Positions 28,040 through 36,066 of a stretch of 64,000 nt of DNA are shown piece by piece (within the stretch, counting starts at the first letter, position 1; each line of letters opens with the position of its first letter). Source of the DNA: Amycolatopsis sp. 2-15. Its GTDB lineage: Bacteria; Actinomycetota; Actinomycetes; Mycobacteriales; Pseudonocardiaceae. A program made the position numbers and the translations under genes. The notes under the pieces are model-generated. The model did not search any database. It was given only the letters and a program-made list of their open reading frames with translations, and was not told where the DNA came from. Where the stretch lies: positions 3,110,001-3,174,000 of the forward strand of contig NZ_CP127294.1 in the NCBI RefSeq assembly GCF_030285625.1. Direction: 5' to 3'.

Positions 28040-28279
28040 TGTGTTCGCGGAAAACGCGAACCATCTCGCGCGGTCAGTGTCTTCTGGGGGTGCAACCCCC
28101 AGACCCCGCCCGGGGGTACGCCCCCGGACCCCCGGCTGTGGTCGCCTTTTTGCAGCTGGGCGTGGGTTTTGCGCGGGCGGGGTTGTGTTCACGGAGGTGT
28201 GGACCATCTCGATGTCCAGGTGCTTCTTGGGGTGCGTCCCGTTGACCCGCCCCGACGCCCCGGACCACCGGTGTGGTCG
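28040..28279 (+). repeat. imperfect tandem duplication, period about 146 bases
   Basis: Two degenerate copies begin near 28039 and 28186. Shared landmarks in the same order are GTGTTC.CGGA, GACCATCTCG-like (AACCATCTCG and GACCATCTCG), CTTCT.GGGGTGC, CCCCGGACC-like and TGTGGTCGCC. The copies have diverged by many changes and indels. Confidence 0.45.
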
Positions 28280-28312
28280 CCGTAGTGAGCGGACGTGGGT
28301 TTCGTGAGGGGT

Positions 28313-28345
28313 GAGGTGGGTCCGTGCGCGGCACGGGCCCACCTC
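28313..28345 (+). terminator. strong hairpin terminator
   Basis: A 15-bp stem with one G-T pair (28313-28327 with 28331-28345), a three-base loop, then GCTTTTG. It is 290 bases after the whiB stop, so it may end a long whiB 3' region. Confidence 0.75.
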
Positions 28346-28807
28346 GCTTTTGTGGGGTTTTCGCTGGTATGGCACCGGATTGGGCTGGTCGGCGCCCGCG
28401 CGTGGCTGGGTTGTGCCCGACGTGAAGCAAGCTCGCGACCGCGGGTTTCGATCTTCGGCGAAACTCCGAGGTTTGGGCGGGCAACCGCGTGGGTAGCCAG
28501 GCGTCATCGGAGTGTGCGTGGGGAACTTGCCGCTGTGGCGGGGGTTTCGGCGCGAACCAATCCCAGCCTGGCGGTGGGGATCGAAGCGGGCGGCGACGGT
28601 AGTTGTGCCGTCGTGGTGTGTCGCATGTGGTCGGTGTGTCCCGAGGTGTGGACCTGTGTGGTGGAGACGTCAGTGTGATCCACACGGCTTTCCGCGCGAA
28701 ACGTTCGACGCCGCGAAGGTGAAAAGGAGAGTGCGGGTCCGGCGCCGCGTGCGCGGGTGAAGCCGTAGGGTGACCGCACCCGCCCGCAGCCTGACCAGGA
28801 GTGGTTG

Positions 28808-31800
28808 TTGACCCGTACCGTCGCACCGTCGCTCGTGAGGACGTTGCCCGTTCTGGCCATTGTGGTCTGTCACGACGGCGAAGAGTGGCTGCCGCTCGCG
28901 CTTTCTTCCTTGCGGCGCAGCACGGTCCGGCCGCGGCATGTGCTCGCGGTCGACACCGGGTCCACCGACCTGACCGCGAAGCTGCTCGCCGAGGCGGCCG
29001 AGCCCGGCGGCGTCGCGGCGGGGCCTGATTCGCAGCCGGTACTGTCCGGCGTCATCACTCTTTCGAGTGAAACTGGCTTCGCTGCGGCGATCGCGGCCGC
29101 CGTGGCGCACGCGGTGGAACGGTGGGGCGACCCGGGCGCGTGGCTGTGGCTGCTGCACGACGACTGCGCGCCCGAAACCGACTGCCTCGAGCAGCTCCTG
29201 CAGGCCGCCGAAGCGACGCCGTCGGCGAAGGTGCTCGGACCGCTCGGGCTCGACTGGGCCGAGCCGCGCCTGATCGTGGAGGCGGGGCTGTCCACGGACG
29301 CGTCCGGGCACCGCCAGCAGATGGCCGCGCCCGGTGACGAGCCCGGCGAGGTGCTCGCCGTGCCGAGCGCGGGATCGTTGGTGCAGCGCGAACTCTGGGA
29401 CACCCTCGGTGGCTTCGACGAGGACTTCTCCTTGCTGCGCGAGGATCTCGACTTCGGCTGGCGCGCCAACGCCGCCGGCGCGCTCGTGCTCTCGGTGCCC
29501 GCTGCCCGCGTCCGCCACGCGCGCGCCCTCTCGACCGGCCGGCGCACGCCCGACGCGGCAGGCCGTTCGCTCGCCGCCGTGAACCGCGCGCACGGGCTGC
29601 GCGTGTTCCTCGTGAACTGCTCGCCGTTCTCGTTCTGGTTCGGTCTCGTCCGGCTGCCCGTGCTCCTGCTGCTGCGCGCGCTCGTCTTCTTCGTTCTGAG
29701 GCGCGGTCCCGAAGCGAGCGCGGAACTGTCCGCGCTCGCCTATCTCACGAGCGGCCGCGGAAAACTCCGGGCAGCACGGGCGAAACGGCGGGAATCGCCT
29801 CGCCCCGGCACCGTGCGCGGGTTGTTCGTCGGCCGGTACACGCGGCTGCGCAACGCCCTGCGCGCGAGCGTGGTCGGGCTCGTGCGCCGTGGCGTGGAGA
29901 GCGACGTCGCACTCGGCACGGTCCCCGAAGGCCTCGCCGAGGAGCCGGCCTGGATCGCGCCGGAAGCGCTCGGCGCCGCGGACCGCCGGCCCGTCGGGCC
30001 CGAAGCGCTGCCTGCCGGAGCCTTGCGTGGCTTGAGTTCCCGTGGCTCGGGGTTGCGCCGGCCGGGCACGGTCGTGGCCGTCGCCGTGCCGTCCGAACAA
30101 GAAACAGAACGCGAGGAAGTCCCGGAGGAAACCGTCGTCGCGCTCGACGACGGCCCGAAGCCTTCACCCACTCCGCGGCCGGCGCCGGCTCGCGAACCCG
30201 GGCTGGTCTTCGTCGAGGTGAACCGCCGACGTGTGCTCGCCGCGACGATCTTCGCCCCGCCGGTGGTCCTCGTCGTCCTGCTGACGGCGCTGGCCTTCGT
30301 GGTCAACCGCGGCCGTCTCGGCCTGGACCTCTCCGGCGGCGGGCTGCTGCCCGTCGGCGGCCTCGGCGACCTCTGGTCCACCTACCTCGCGCCGTGGCAC
30401 GCGGTCGCCGGCGGCACCGGCGCGCCCGCCCCCGCGACACTGCCCGTGCTTGGCACCATCGGCGCGATCTTCGCGCCCGTGGGTGGCCCGGCCGCGCTCG
30501 TGGCGATCCTGCTCATCGGCGACATCCCGCTCGCCGCCCTGAGCGCGTACGTGGCCACGCGCAAGCTGCCCGTCCGGCGTTGGGTGCGCGCGGTCGTCGC
30601 GGCGACCTACGCCCTGCTGCCCGCCGCCACCGCGTCGGTCGCACAGGGTCGCCTCGACGTCGTGGTGGTCCACCTCGTGCTGCCGCTCGTCGTCGCGGGG
30701 ATCGCGCGGCTGCTGACGCGCCCGGGCACGCGCTGGCTGCACGTTTCGGCGCTGTCGGCGTTCGGCGTCGCGGTGCTCGGCGCCTTCTCGCCGCTCGCGC
30801 ACGCCCTCGCGCTCGTGGGCCTGCTGCTCGGCTTCGTGGTCCTTCCGGCGCCGACGGGCCTCGCGCGTCGCGCGGCGTCGGTCGGGATCGTGGTGATCCT
30901 GCCGCTCGTGCTGCTCCTGCCGTGGCCGACGGTGCTGCTCAAGCACCCCGAACTGCTCCTGCACGGCCTCGGCGGTCCCGCCGCACCCGCGTCCGGCGCC
31001 GACCTGGCCGGGCTGACGCCGGGCGGCCCCGGTGCGTGGCCCATCGGCGTCGTGGTGCTGGCGGCCACGCTCGTCGCGCTCGTGGTCCGGCCGACGAAAC
31101 AGGTGGCCGGCGGACTCGCGCTCGCCGTGCTCGGTGTCGCCGCGGTGGTGCTCGTGCGGCAGGTCCCGGTGCCGCCGATACAGGGCGGTCCCGCTGCCAC
31201 CGGCTTTACGGGCGTGCCGCTGCTGGTCGTCGGTGCCGGGCTGCTGTGGGCGGTCCTCGCGACCTGGTTACGCGGTGGCTCGGCGAGCGTGCCCGCGCCG
31301 TGGCTGCCGAAGGTCGCCGGCGTCGCCGGGGTGGTGGTGCTGATCGCGTTGGGCGTCAGCGCCGTCGGCACCGGGCACACCGGCCCGCTCACCGCCCAGC
31401 CGCGCCCCGCCCTCGCCCCGGAAGTGGCCGCCGAGGTCGCCGGCAGCGGCCGCGCGGTGCTCGACCTGGGCCGGCTCACCCGCCAGACCGGCGGTCGCCT
31501 CGCGCTGTTCGGCGACGACCAGCTCGCCCCGACCCCGGGCACGCCCGACCGGCTCGCGAACTGGCGTCGCGATCTGCTCACGGGTGACGCCAACGCGGTC
31601 AAATCAGCCGTGGCGGCCGCCGCGGTCTCCGGCGTCGAGTACGTGATCCTTCCGCCCGGCAGCAACCCGCAGGCGCTTGTCTCGCTGGCCGGCGACTTCG
31701 TCACCCCGGCGGCCCCGATGTCCGACGGCCGGCCCGTGGTCCGGCTCCTGCCGAAGGCGGGCGAGGTCACGCTGATCTCCCCGGAGCTGGCCAAGGCGGC

Positions 31801-32143
31801 CGTCACGGGCGGCGGCGCGCCCGGCGCGTCACCCGGGGTCTCGCCCGTGGACGCGCGGTTGCCCGACGTCCGTGTGCGCGCCTCCGACGGCCCGACCGGC
31901 CGGCTGCTGGTGCTGGCCGCCGAGCAGGAGGCCGGCTGGACGGCGAGCGTGAACGGCAAGGCCGTGCCGATCGTGCCCGCGTGGGGTCACCAGGTGGCGG
32001 TGTCGATCCCGCCGCAGTCGTCGGAGGTTTCGCTCGCGTTCCCGGGCACCGAGCGCGGCCTGCTGCTGCTCGCCCAACTCGCCGCGGTGCTGTTCACGGC
32101 GCTCACCGCGGTGCCCTCACGGCGGCGCGCGCCGCGCCCCTGA
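28808..32143 (+). CDS. giant membrane glycosyltransferase (GT2 domain plus polytopic C-terminal region)
   Basis: 1111 residues from TTG 28808 (AGGAG six bases upstream; TTG 28805 is adjacent). The N-terminal ~300 residues are a family 2 glycosyltransferase: VLAIVVCHDGEEWLPLALSS, VDTGSTD, the acidic LLHDDCAPE and FDEDFSLLREDLDFGWR. A Pro/Glu-rich linker near 410-460 leads to roughly a dozen membrane helices (about 480-860) and a C-terminal outside domain with beta character. It probably transfers a lipid-linked or nucleotide sugar to envelope polymers. Mannose-phosphate genes follow downstream. One TTA codon, rare in such genomes, is at codon 821. Confidence 0.85.
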   Translation: MTRTVAPSLVRTLPVLAIVVCHDGEEWLPLALSSLRRSTVRPRHVLAVDTGSTDLTAKLLAEAAEPGGVAAGPDSQPVLSGVITLSSETGFAAAIAAAVAHAVERWGDPGAWLWLLHDDCAPETDCLEQLLQAAEATPSAKVLGPLGLDWAEPRLIVEAGLSTDASGHRQQMAAPGDEPGEVLAVPSAGSLVQRELWDTLGGFDEDFSLLREDLDFGWRANAAGALVLSVPAARVRHARALSTGRRTPDAAGRSLAAVNRAHGLRVFLVNCSPFSFWFGLVRLPVLLLLRALVFFVLRRGPEASAELSALAYLTSGRGKLRAARAKRRESPRPGTVRGLFVGRYTRLRNALRASVVGLVRRGVESDVALGTVPEGLAEEPAWIAPEALGAADRRPVGPEALPAGALRGLSSRGSGLRRPGTVVAVAVPSEQETEREEVPEETVVALDDGPKPSPTPRPAPAREPGLVFVEVNRRRVLAATIFAPPVVLVVLLTALAFVVNRGRLGLDLSGGGLLPVGGLGDLWSTYLAPWHAVAGGTGAPAPATLPVLGTIGAIFAPVGGPAALVAILLIGDIPLAALSAYVATRKLPVRRWVRAVVAATYALLPAATASVAQGRLDVVVVHLVLPLVVAGIARLLTRPGTRWLHVSALSAFGVAVLGAFSPLAHALALVGLLLGFVVLPAPTGLARRAASVGIVVILPLVLLLPWPTVLLKHPELLLHGLGGPAAPASGADLAGLTPGGPGAWPIGVVVLAATLVALVVRPTKQVAGGLALAVLGVAAVVLVRQVPVPPIQGGPAATGFTGVPLLVVGAGLLWAVLATWLRGGSASVPAPWLPKVAGVAGVVVLIALGVSAVGTGHTGPLTAQPRPALAPEVAAEVAGSGRAVLDLGRLTRQTGGRLALFGDDQLAPTPGTPDRLANWRRDLLTGDANAVKSAVAAAAVSGVEYVILPPGSNPQALVSLAGDFVTPAAPMSDGRPVVRLLPKAGEVTLISPELAKAAVTGGGAPGASPGVSPVDARLPDVRVRASDGPTGRLLVLAAEQEAGWTASVNGKAVPIVPAWGHQVAVSIPPQSSEVSLAFPGTERGLLLLAQLAAVLFTALTAVPSRRRAPRP

Positions 32144-32147
32144 AGAA

Positions 32148-32196
32148 CCCCAATGTGGCGTTCGGTGCGTTGAACGCACCGAACGCCACATTGGGG
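32148..32196. terminator. perfect long palindrome after the glycosyltransferase gene
   Basis: Two 24-base arms (32148-32171 and 32173-32196) are exact reverse complements around a single central base. It lies between two convergent genes and ends four bases after the glycosyltransferase stop. It can serve as a bidirectional terminator, although no T-run follows. Its length and perfection suggest a repeated genomic element. Confidence 0.8.
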
Positions 32197-32227
32197 CGGT
32201 TCGGTCCGGACGGCGGGAAGGGAGGCG

Positions 32228-32692
32228 TCAATCGCCTTCGATCACGTCCGGTTCGACGCCGAGGTAGCCCGCGACCTGCTCCACCAGCACGTCATGCACG
32301 AGTTCCGCCAGCTCACCCGGGTCCTTGGCCCGCGCCTCGAGCGGCCGCCGGTAGAGCACGATGCGCGCCCGCGTGGGCAGCCCGGCGCGGTCGACCCCGG
32401 CCGGGACCAGGCGCGACAGCGGAACCGAGCCGTCGTGGAGCACGCCCTCGGCCGGTGCGCGGCCGTCCGGGCGCACCTCGGGCACCTCGTCGACCGCCAC
32501 GTCGAGCTTGGTCAGCTCGTGGCGCCAGCGCGCTTCGATGGGTTCCAGCGCGTCGAGCACGAGCGCGTCGAACTTCTCCGCCCGGCTCGCGGCGGCGGGA
32601 AGGGACGCGGGGTAGAGCGCTCCGCGCAGGCCCCGGCCGTGCCGGTCCCTCCGCATTCGCTGCCGCTGTCGGTAATCACGAGCCGTCGCCAC
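32228..32692 (-). CDS. zincin-like metallopeptidase-family protein with degenerate active site
   Basis: 154 residues. The basic N-terminus (MATARDYRQRQRMRRDRHGRG) precedes a domain related to the DUF1025/zincin-like family (PTRARIVLYRRPLEARAKD, then LAELVHDVLVEQVAGYLGVE). In active members the helix carries HExxHxxG; here the aligned residues are Glu138-Gln139 and Gly142, so zinc binding is unlikely. The gene is in the place of the conserved small gene between whiB and DUF3499 in mycobacteria and is read opposite to its neighbours. It may serve as a structural or regulatory relative. Family placement is from memory of the motif context. Confidence 0.65.
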   Translation of the reverse strand: MATARDYRQRQRMRRDRHGRGLRGALYPASLPAAASRAEKFDALVLDALEPIEARWRHELTKLDVAVDEVPEVRPDGRAPAEGVLHDGSVPLSRLVPAGVDRAGLPTRARIVLYRRPLEARAKDPGELAELVHDVLVEQVAGYLGVEPDVIEGD

Positions 32693-32771
32693 CGCGCAAG
32701 TCTATGCGGTCGCGAGGGGCACGCGCGTGTCGCCGGGGCCCCCTTGCGGCGACGCGCTATCGTTCTGGATC

Positions 32772-33125
32772 GTGCGGAGCGTACGGAAATGTTCGCGAAC
32801 GGGTTGTCCAGAGCCCGCTGTCGCCACGCTCACGTATGCGTACAGCGATTCCACCGCCGTCGTCGGTCCCCTCGCCACTGCCTCTGAGCCGCATTCGTAC
32901 GACCTGTGCGAGGCCCACGCGCTGCGACTGACCGTGCCGAAGGGCTGGGAAGTCGTGCGCCACGAGGGCACGTTCGCCACTCCGGAGCAGTCGGCCGACG
33001 AGCTAACCGCGCTGGCCGAGGCCGTCCGCGAGGCGGGCCGCTCGGACCGGCCGGCGCCGCCGCCCGAGCCGGAGGGCCCGTCCGGCAGGCGCGGCCACCT
33101 CCGCGTGCTCCCCGGGCGCGCCTGA
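32772..33125 (+). CDS. DUF3499 family protein
   Basis: 117 residues from GTG 32772; no clear Shine-Dalgarno, so it may be leaderless. The conserved opening is MRSVRKCSRTGCPEPAVATLTYAYSDSTAVVGPL with ligand-like Cys in CSRTGC (quoted in part: KCSRTGCPEPAVATLTYAY), then EPHSYDLCEAHALRLTVPKGWEVVR. Two Cys near the N-terminus plus Cys and His in DLCEAHA form a likely zinc ribbon. The C-terminal third is Pro/Glu/Arg-rich and probably disordered. Function unknown; the gene is always near manB in actinobacteria I know, as here. Confidence 0.8.
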   Translation: MRSVRKCSRTGCPEPAVATLTYAYSDSTAVVGPLATASEPHSYDLCEAHALRLTVPKGWEVVRHEGTFATPEQSADELTALAEAVREAGRSDRPAPPPEPEGPSGRRGHLRVLPGRA

Positions 33126-33199
33126 GCCCCGCTCCCGCCGGTAGGCTTTCCGGGCGGCGCGACCGGCGCCGCGACGAGAACTGACGGCGGGGAGACGGC

Positions 33200-34555
33200 G
33201 TGCCAGATCTTTCGGGCATCGTGAAGGCCTACGACATCCGCGGTGTGGTCGGCGAGCAGCTCGACGCCTCACTGGTACGCGACTTCGGCGCCGCGTTCGC
33301 GCTGCTCATCAAGGCCGAGTCGCCCTCGGTGGTGATCGGCCACGACATGCGCGACTCGTCGCCGCAGCTCTCGGCGGCCTTCGCCGAAGGCGTGACGTCG
33401 CAGGGCCTTGACGTGGTGTCGATCGGCCTGTGCAGCACGGATGAGCTGTACTTCGCCTCCGGCTCGATGAACCTGCCGGGCGCGATGTTCACCGCCAGCC
33501 ACAACCCCGCGAAGTACAACGGCATCAAGATGTGCCGCGCCGGCGCCAGCCCCGTCGGGCAGGACACCGGCCTGACGGAGATCCGCGACACCGTCGAGCA
33601 GGGCGTGCCCGCGTTCGAGGGCAAGACCGGCAGCGTGAGCGAGCGCGACGTGCTGGGCGACTACGCCGCCTACCTGCGCAACCTCGTCGACCTCACGCAC
33701 TCGCGCCCCCTGAAGATCGTGGTCGACGCAGGCAACGGCATGGGCGGCCACACCGTTCCCACCGTGTTCGCCGGGCTGCCGATCGAGATCGTGCCGATGT
33801 ACTTCGAGCTCGACGGCACCTTCCCGAACCACGAGGCCAACCCGCTGGACCCGTCCAACATCGTCGACCTGCAGGCCAAGGTCCGCGAGGTCGGCGCCGA
33901 CGCCGGCGTGGCCTTCGACGGCGACGCCGACCGCTGCTTCGTGGTCGACGAGCGTGGCGAGCCCGTTTCGCCGAGCGCGATCACGGCGCTGGTCGCCGTG
34001 CGCGAGCTGGCCAAGGAACCGGGTGGCACGGTCATCCACAACCTGATCACGTCGAAGGGTGTGCCGGAGATCGTCGCCGAGCACGGTGGCAAGCCCGTCC
34101 GCACGCGCGTGGGCCACTCGTTCATCAAGGCGGAGATGGCGCGCACCGGCGCGATCTTCGGCGGCGAGCACTCTGCGCACTACTACTTCCGCGACTTCTG
34201 GCGCGCCGACACCGGCATGCTGGCCGCGCTGCACGTGCTCGCGGCGCTGGGCGAGCAGGACGGCCCGCTGTCCGCGCTCACCCAGGACTTCTCGCGCTAC
34301 GCGGCCTCGGGCGAGATCAACTCGACCGTGACCGACCAGGTCGCGCGCATGCTCGCCGTGAAGGACGCGTACGCGGACAAGCCGGGCGTCGAGATCGACG
34401 AGCTCGACGGCCTGACCGTGCAGCTCCCGGGCGGCGCGTGGTTCAACCTGCGCCCGTCGAACACCGAGCCACTGCTGCGGCTCAACGTGGAGGCGGCCGA
34501 CCGCGCCGCCGTCGAGGCGCTGACCGACGATGTACTGGTTATTGTCCGGGGCTGA
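33200..34555 (+). CDS. manB: phosphomannomutase / phosphoglucomutase
   Basis: 451 residues from GTG 33200. Alpha-D-phosphohexomutase family: active-site Ser in TASHNPAKYNGIK, metal loop FDGDADRCFVVD, sugar-binding loop GEHSAHYYFRDFW and phosphate-binding loop RPSNTEPLLRL. It converts mannose-6-phosphate to mannose-1-phosphate (and possibly glucose phosphates) for GDP-mannose, which feeds mannosylated lipids, glycoproteins and polysaccharides. Followed by a Trm112-like gene, an SIS gene and manA, the same set as in mycobacteria, so the products together supply mannose phosphates. Confidence 0.93.
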   Translation: MPDLSGIVKAYDIRGVVGEQLDASLVRDFGAAFALLIKAESPSVVIGHDMRDSSPQLSAAFAEGVTSQGLDVVSIGLCSTDELYFASGSMNLPGAMFTASHNPAKYNGIKMCRAGASPVGQDTGLTEIRDTVEQGVPAFEGKTGSVSERDVLGDYAAYLRNLVDLTHSRPLKIVVDAGNGMGGHTVPTVFAGLPIEIVPMYFELDGTFPNHEANPLDPSNIVDLQAKVREVGADAGVAFDGDADRCFVVDERGEPVSPSAITALVAVRELAKEPGGTVIHNLITSKGVPEIVAEHGGKPVRTRVGHSFIKAEMARTGAIFGGEHSAHYYFRDFWRADTGMLAALHVLAALGEQDGPLSALTQDFSRYAASGEINSTVTDQVARMLAVKDAYADKPGVEIDELDGLTVQLPGGAWFNLRPSNTEPLLRLNVEAADRAAVEALTDDVLVIVRG

Positions 34556-34641
34556 GCAAGCCACGCTGATGCGGACCGACCGAGGCGAACTGTGTCCGGA
34601 AGGTGCCGTAACGACCCACCTACGCGTGGTATGGAGGAACC

Positions 34642-34887
34642 ATGGCCATCACGCTTGACGCCCAGCTGCTCGAGATCCTCGCGTGCCCGTCGCCGGATCA
34701 CGCACCGCTGCGTCCCGGCACGCCGGACGACGCGGATGCCGAAGCGCTGACCTGTACCGAGTGCGGCCGGGTGTACCCGGTCCGTGACGGGATCCCCGTG
34801 CTGCTTCTCGACGAAGCGGTACTCAGTGGTGCTGGTGCCCCTGGCACCCCCGGTGAGCCGGATGACAGCCATGCCGACAGTGCTTGA
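34642..34887 (+). CDS. Trm112-like zinc-ribbon protein
   Basis: 81 residues from ATG 34642 with GGAGG upstream. LLEILACPSPDHAPLRP and ALTCTECGRVYPVRDGIPVLL form the Trm112/YcaR domain; three Cys of the zinc ribbon are present and the fourth position in the first knuckle is replaced (CPSPDH). The C-terminal tail is acidic and low-complexity. Family members chaperone methyltransferases or similar enzymes. It overlaps the SIS-protein gene by 26 bases, so the products are made together and may work together. Confidence 0.85.
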   Translation: MAITLDAQLLEILACPSPDHAPLRPGTPDDADAEALTCTECGRVYPVRDGIPVLLLDEAVLSGAGAPGTPGEPDDSHADSA

Positions 34888-35965
34888 CGATTCGCTGCTC
34901 GACGACCCCACGCGCCTGGCCGAGGCCGACAGCGCGGGGCTGCTGCGTGCCGCCGCCATGGCCGGGGCGCAGGTGCGGGCGACCGCCGAGGCCGCGGCCG
35001 AGCTGGAGTTGAGCGACCGGCTGGACCTGGGGCGCCCGCGTTCGCTGGTACTGATCGACCGGCCCGGCGTGAGCCGCACGCTCACGCGGCTGCTGGCGGC
35101 CCTGCTCGCGCCGTCGTGCCCGGTGCCGGTCGTGGTGGCCGAGATCGTGCCGACGTGGATCGGCGCGCTCGACGTGGTGTTCGCGCACACCGACGACGCG
35201 GGCGACCGCGAGCTGGCCGCCTCGCTGGAGCGCGCGGCCCGGTTCGGCGCGACCGTGGTGCTCTCCGCTCCGGCGGAAGGCCCGGTCGCCGCTTCGGTGG
35301 CCGGCAAGGGCGTGCTGCTCGCGCCGCGCATCCCGGTGCCGCCGGAGCTCGCGTTCCCGCGCGGGCTCGCCGCCGGGCTGCTCACAGCCAACGCGCTGGG
35401 CCTGCTGGTGGCCGACGTGCAGGCCCTCGCCGACCAGCTCGACCTCGAGGCCGAGAAGGACTACCTCGCGCGCGAGTCGTTCGCGAACCCGGCCAAGGCG
35501 CTCGCGCTGCGCGTGGCCGACCGCGTACCGCTGCTGTGGGGTCTCGACCCCGTGGCGGTGGCCGTCGCGGAGCACGCGGCGCACGCTTTCGCGGCTCACT
35601 CGGGCGTGGTGTGCGACGCGGAGGACTACCGGCAAGCGCTTGCGCGGCCCGCACTTCGCCGAATTGCGCAATCGGGCGGCCAAGAGCGTGACATCTTCGC
35701 CGATCCGGACGACTCACCCGGTGGAACCGCCACGAGAGTGCTCCTGCTCTCGGTGCGGACCGGGCCCGCCGCAGAGGCGGCCCGCTTCCAGGCCGAGGAG
35801 TTCCTTCCGGACGCGGACGTGATCGCGCCCGCGGAGGAGTTCGAAGCGGACGAGATAGTCCGGGCCGCGGTGCTCGCGTTGCGGTTCGAGCTCGCCGCGG
35901 TGTACCTCGGGCTCGCGGCGGGCAACATCGGCGGCGCCGGGAGGTACGAGCCGGTGACCGCCTGA
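34862..35965 (+). CDS. SIS-domain sugar-phosphate isomerase-like protein
   Basis: 367 residues from ATG 34862 (ATG 34871 is the alternative). Two SIS-like halves: LVLIDRPGVSRTLTRLLAAL and PVPVVVAEIVPTWIGALDVVF in the first, FANPAKALALRVADRVPLLWG and ATRVLLLSVRTGPAA later. It resembles the C-terminal part of bifunctional phosphoglucose/phosphomannose isomerases and the mycobacterial protein encoded between manB and manA. It may isomerise or sense a mannose/fructose phosphate, but catalytic residues are not obvious. Overlaps the Trm112-like gene and precedes manA by about 100 bases. Confidence 0.8.
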   Translation: MTAMPTVLDDSLLDDPTRLAEADSAGLLRAAAMAGAQVRATAEAAAELELSDRLDLGRPRSLVLIDRPGVSRTLTRLLAALLAPSCPVPVVVAEIVPTWIGALDVVFAHTDDAGDRELAASLERAARFGATVVLSAPAEGPVAASVAGKGVLLAPRIPVPPELAFPRGLAAGLLTANALGLLVADVQALADQLDLEAEKDYLARESFANPAKALALRVADRVPLLWGLDPVAVAVAEHAAHAFAAHSGVVCDAEDYRQALARPALRRIAQSGGQERDIFADPDDSPGGTATRVLLLSVRTGPAAEAARFQAEEFLPDADVIAPAEEFEADEIVRAAVLALRFELAAVYLGLAAGNIGGAGRYEPVTA

Positions 35966-36066
35966 CGGCTCACGGGATCAGGGGGAGGAAGTGCGGACGG
36001 GCGCCGTGGGGACGGCACCGCTCGCACGACATCGGCTCCGGCCGATGGGAAGGATTGGGAGTTGAG

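Larger units (their letters stand above)
28021..28804. other. long non-coding stretch between whiB and the glycosyltransferase gene
   Basis: 784 bases with no supportable gene; open frames here have no ribosome site and poor composition. It holds runs such as GGGGGTGCAACCCCC and GGGGGTACGCCCCCGG that form nested hairpins, an imperfect duplication (28040-28279) and a strong terminator (28313-28345). Confidence 0.6.

Noticed and set aside
28034..28307. Overlapping 60-90 codon frames downstream of whiB
   Set aside because: They run through repeats and hairpins, lack ribosome sites and contain only low-complexity Pro/Gly/Arg sequence.
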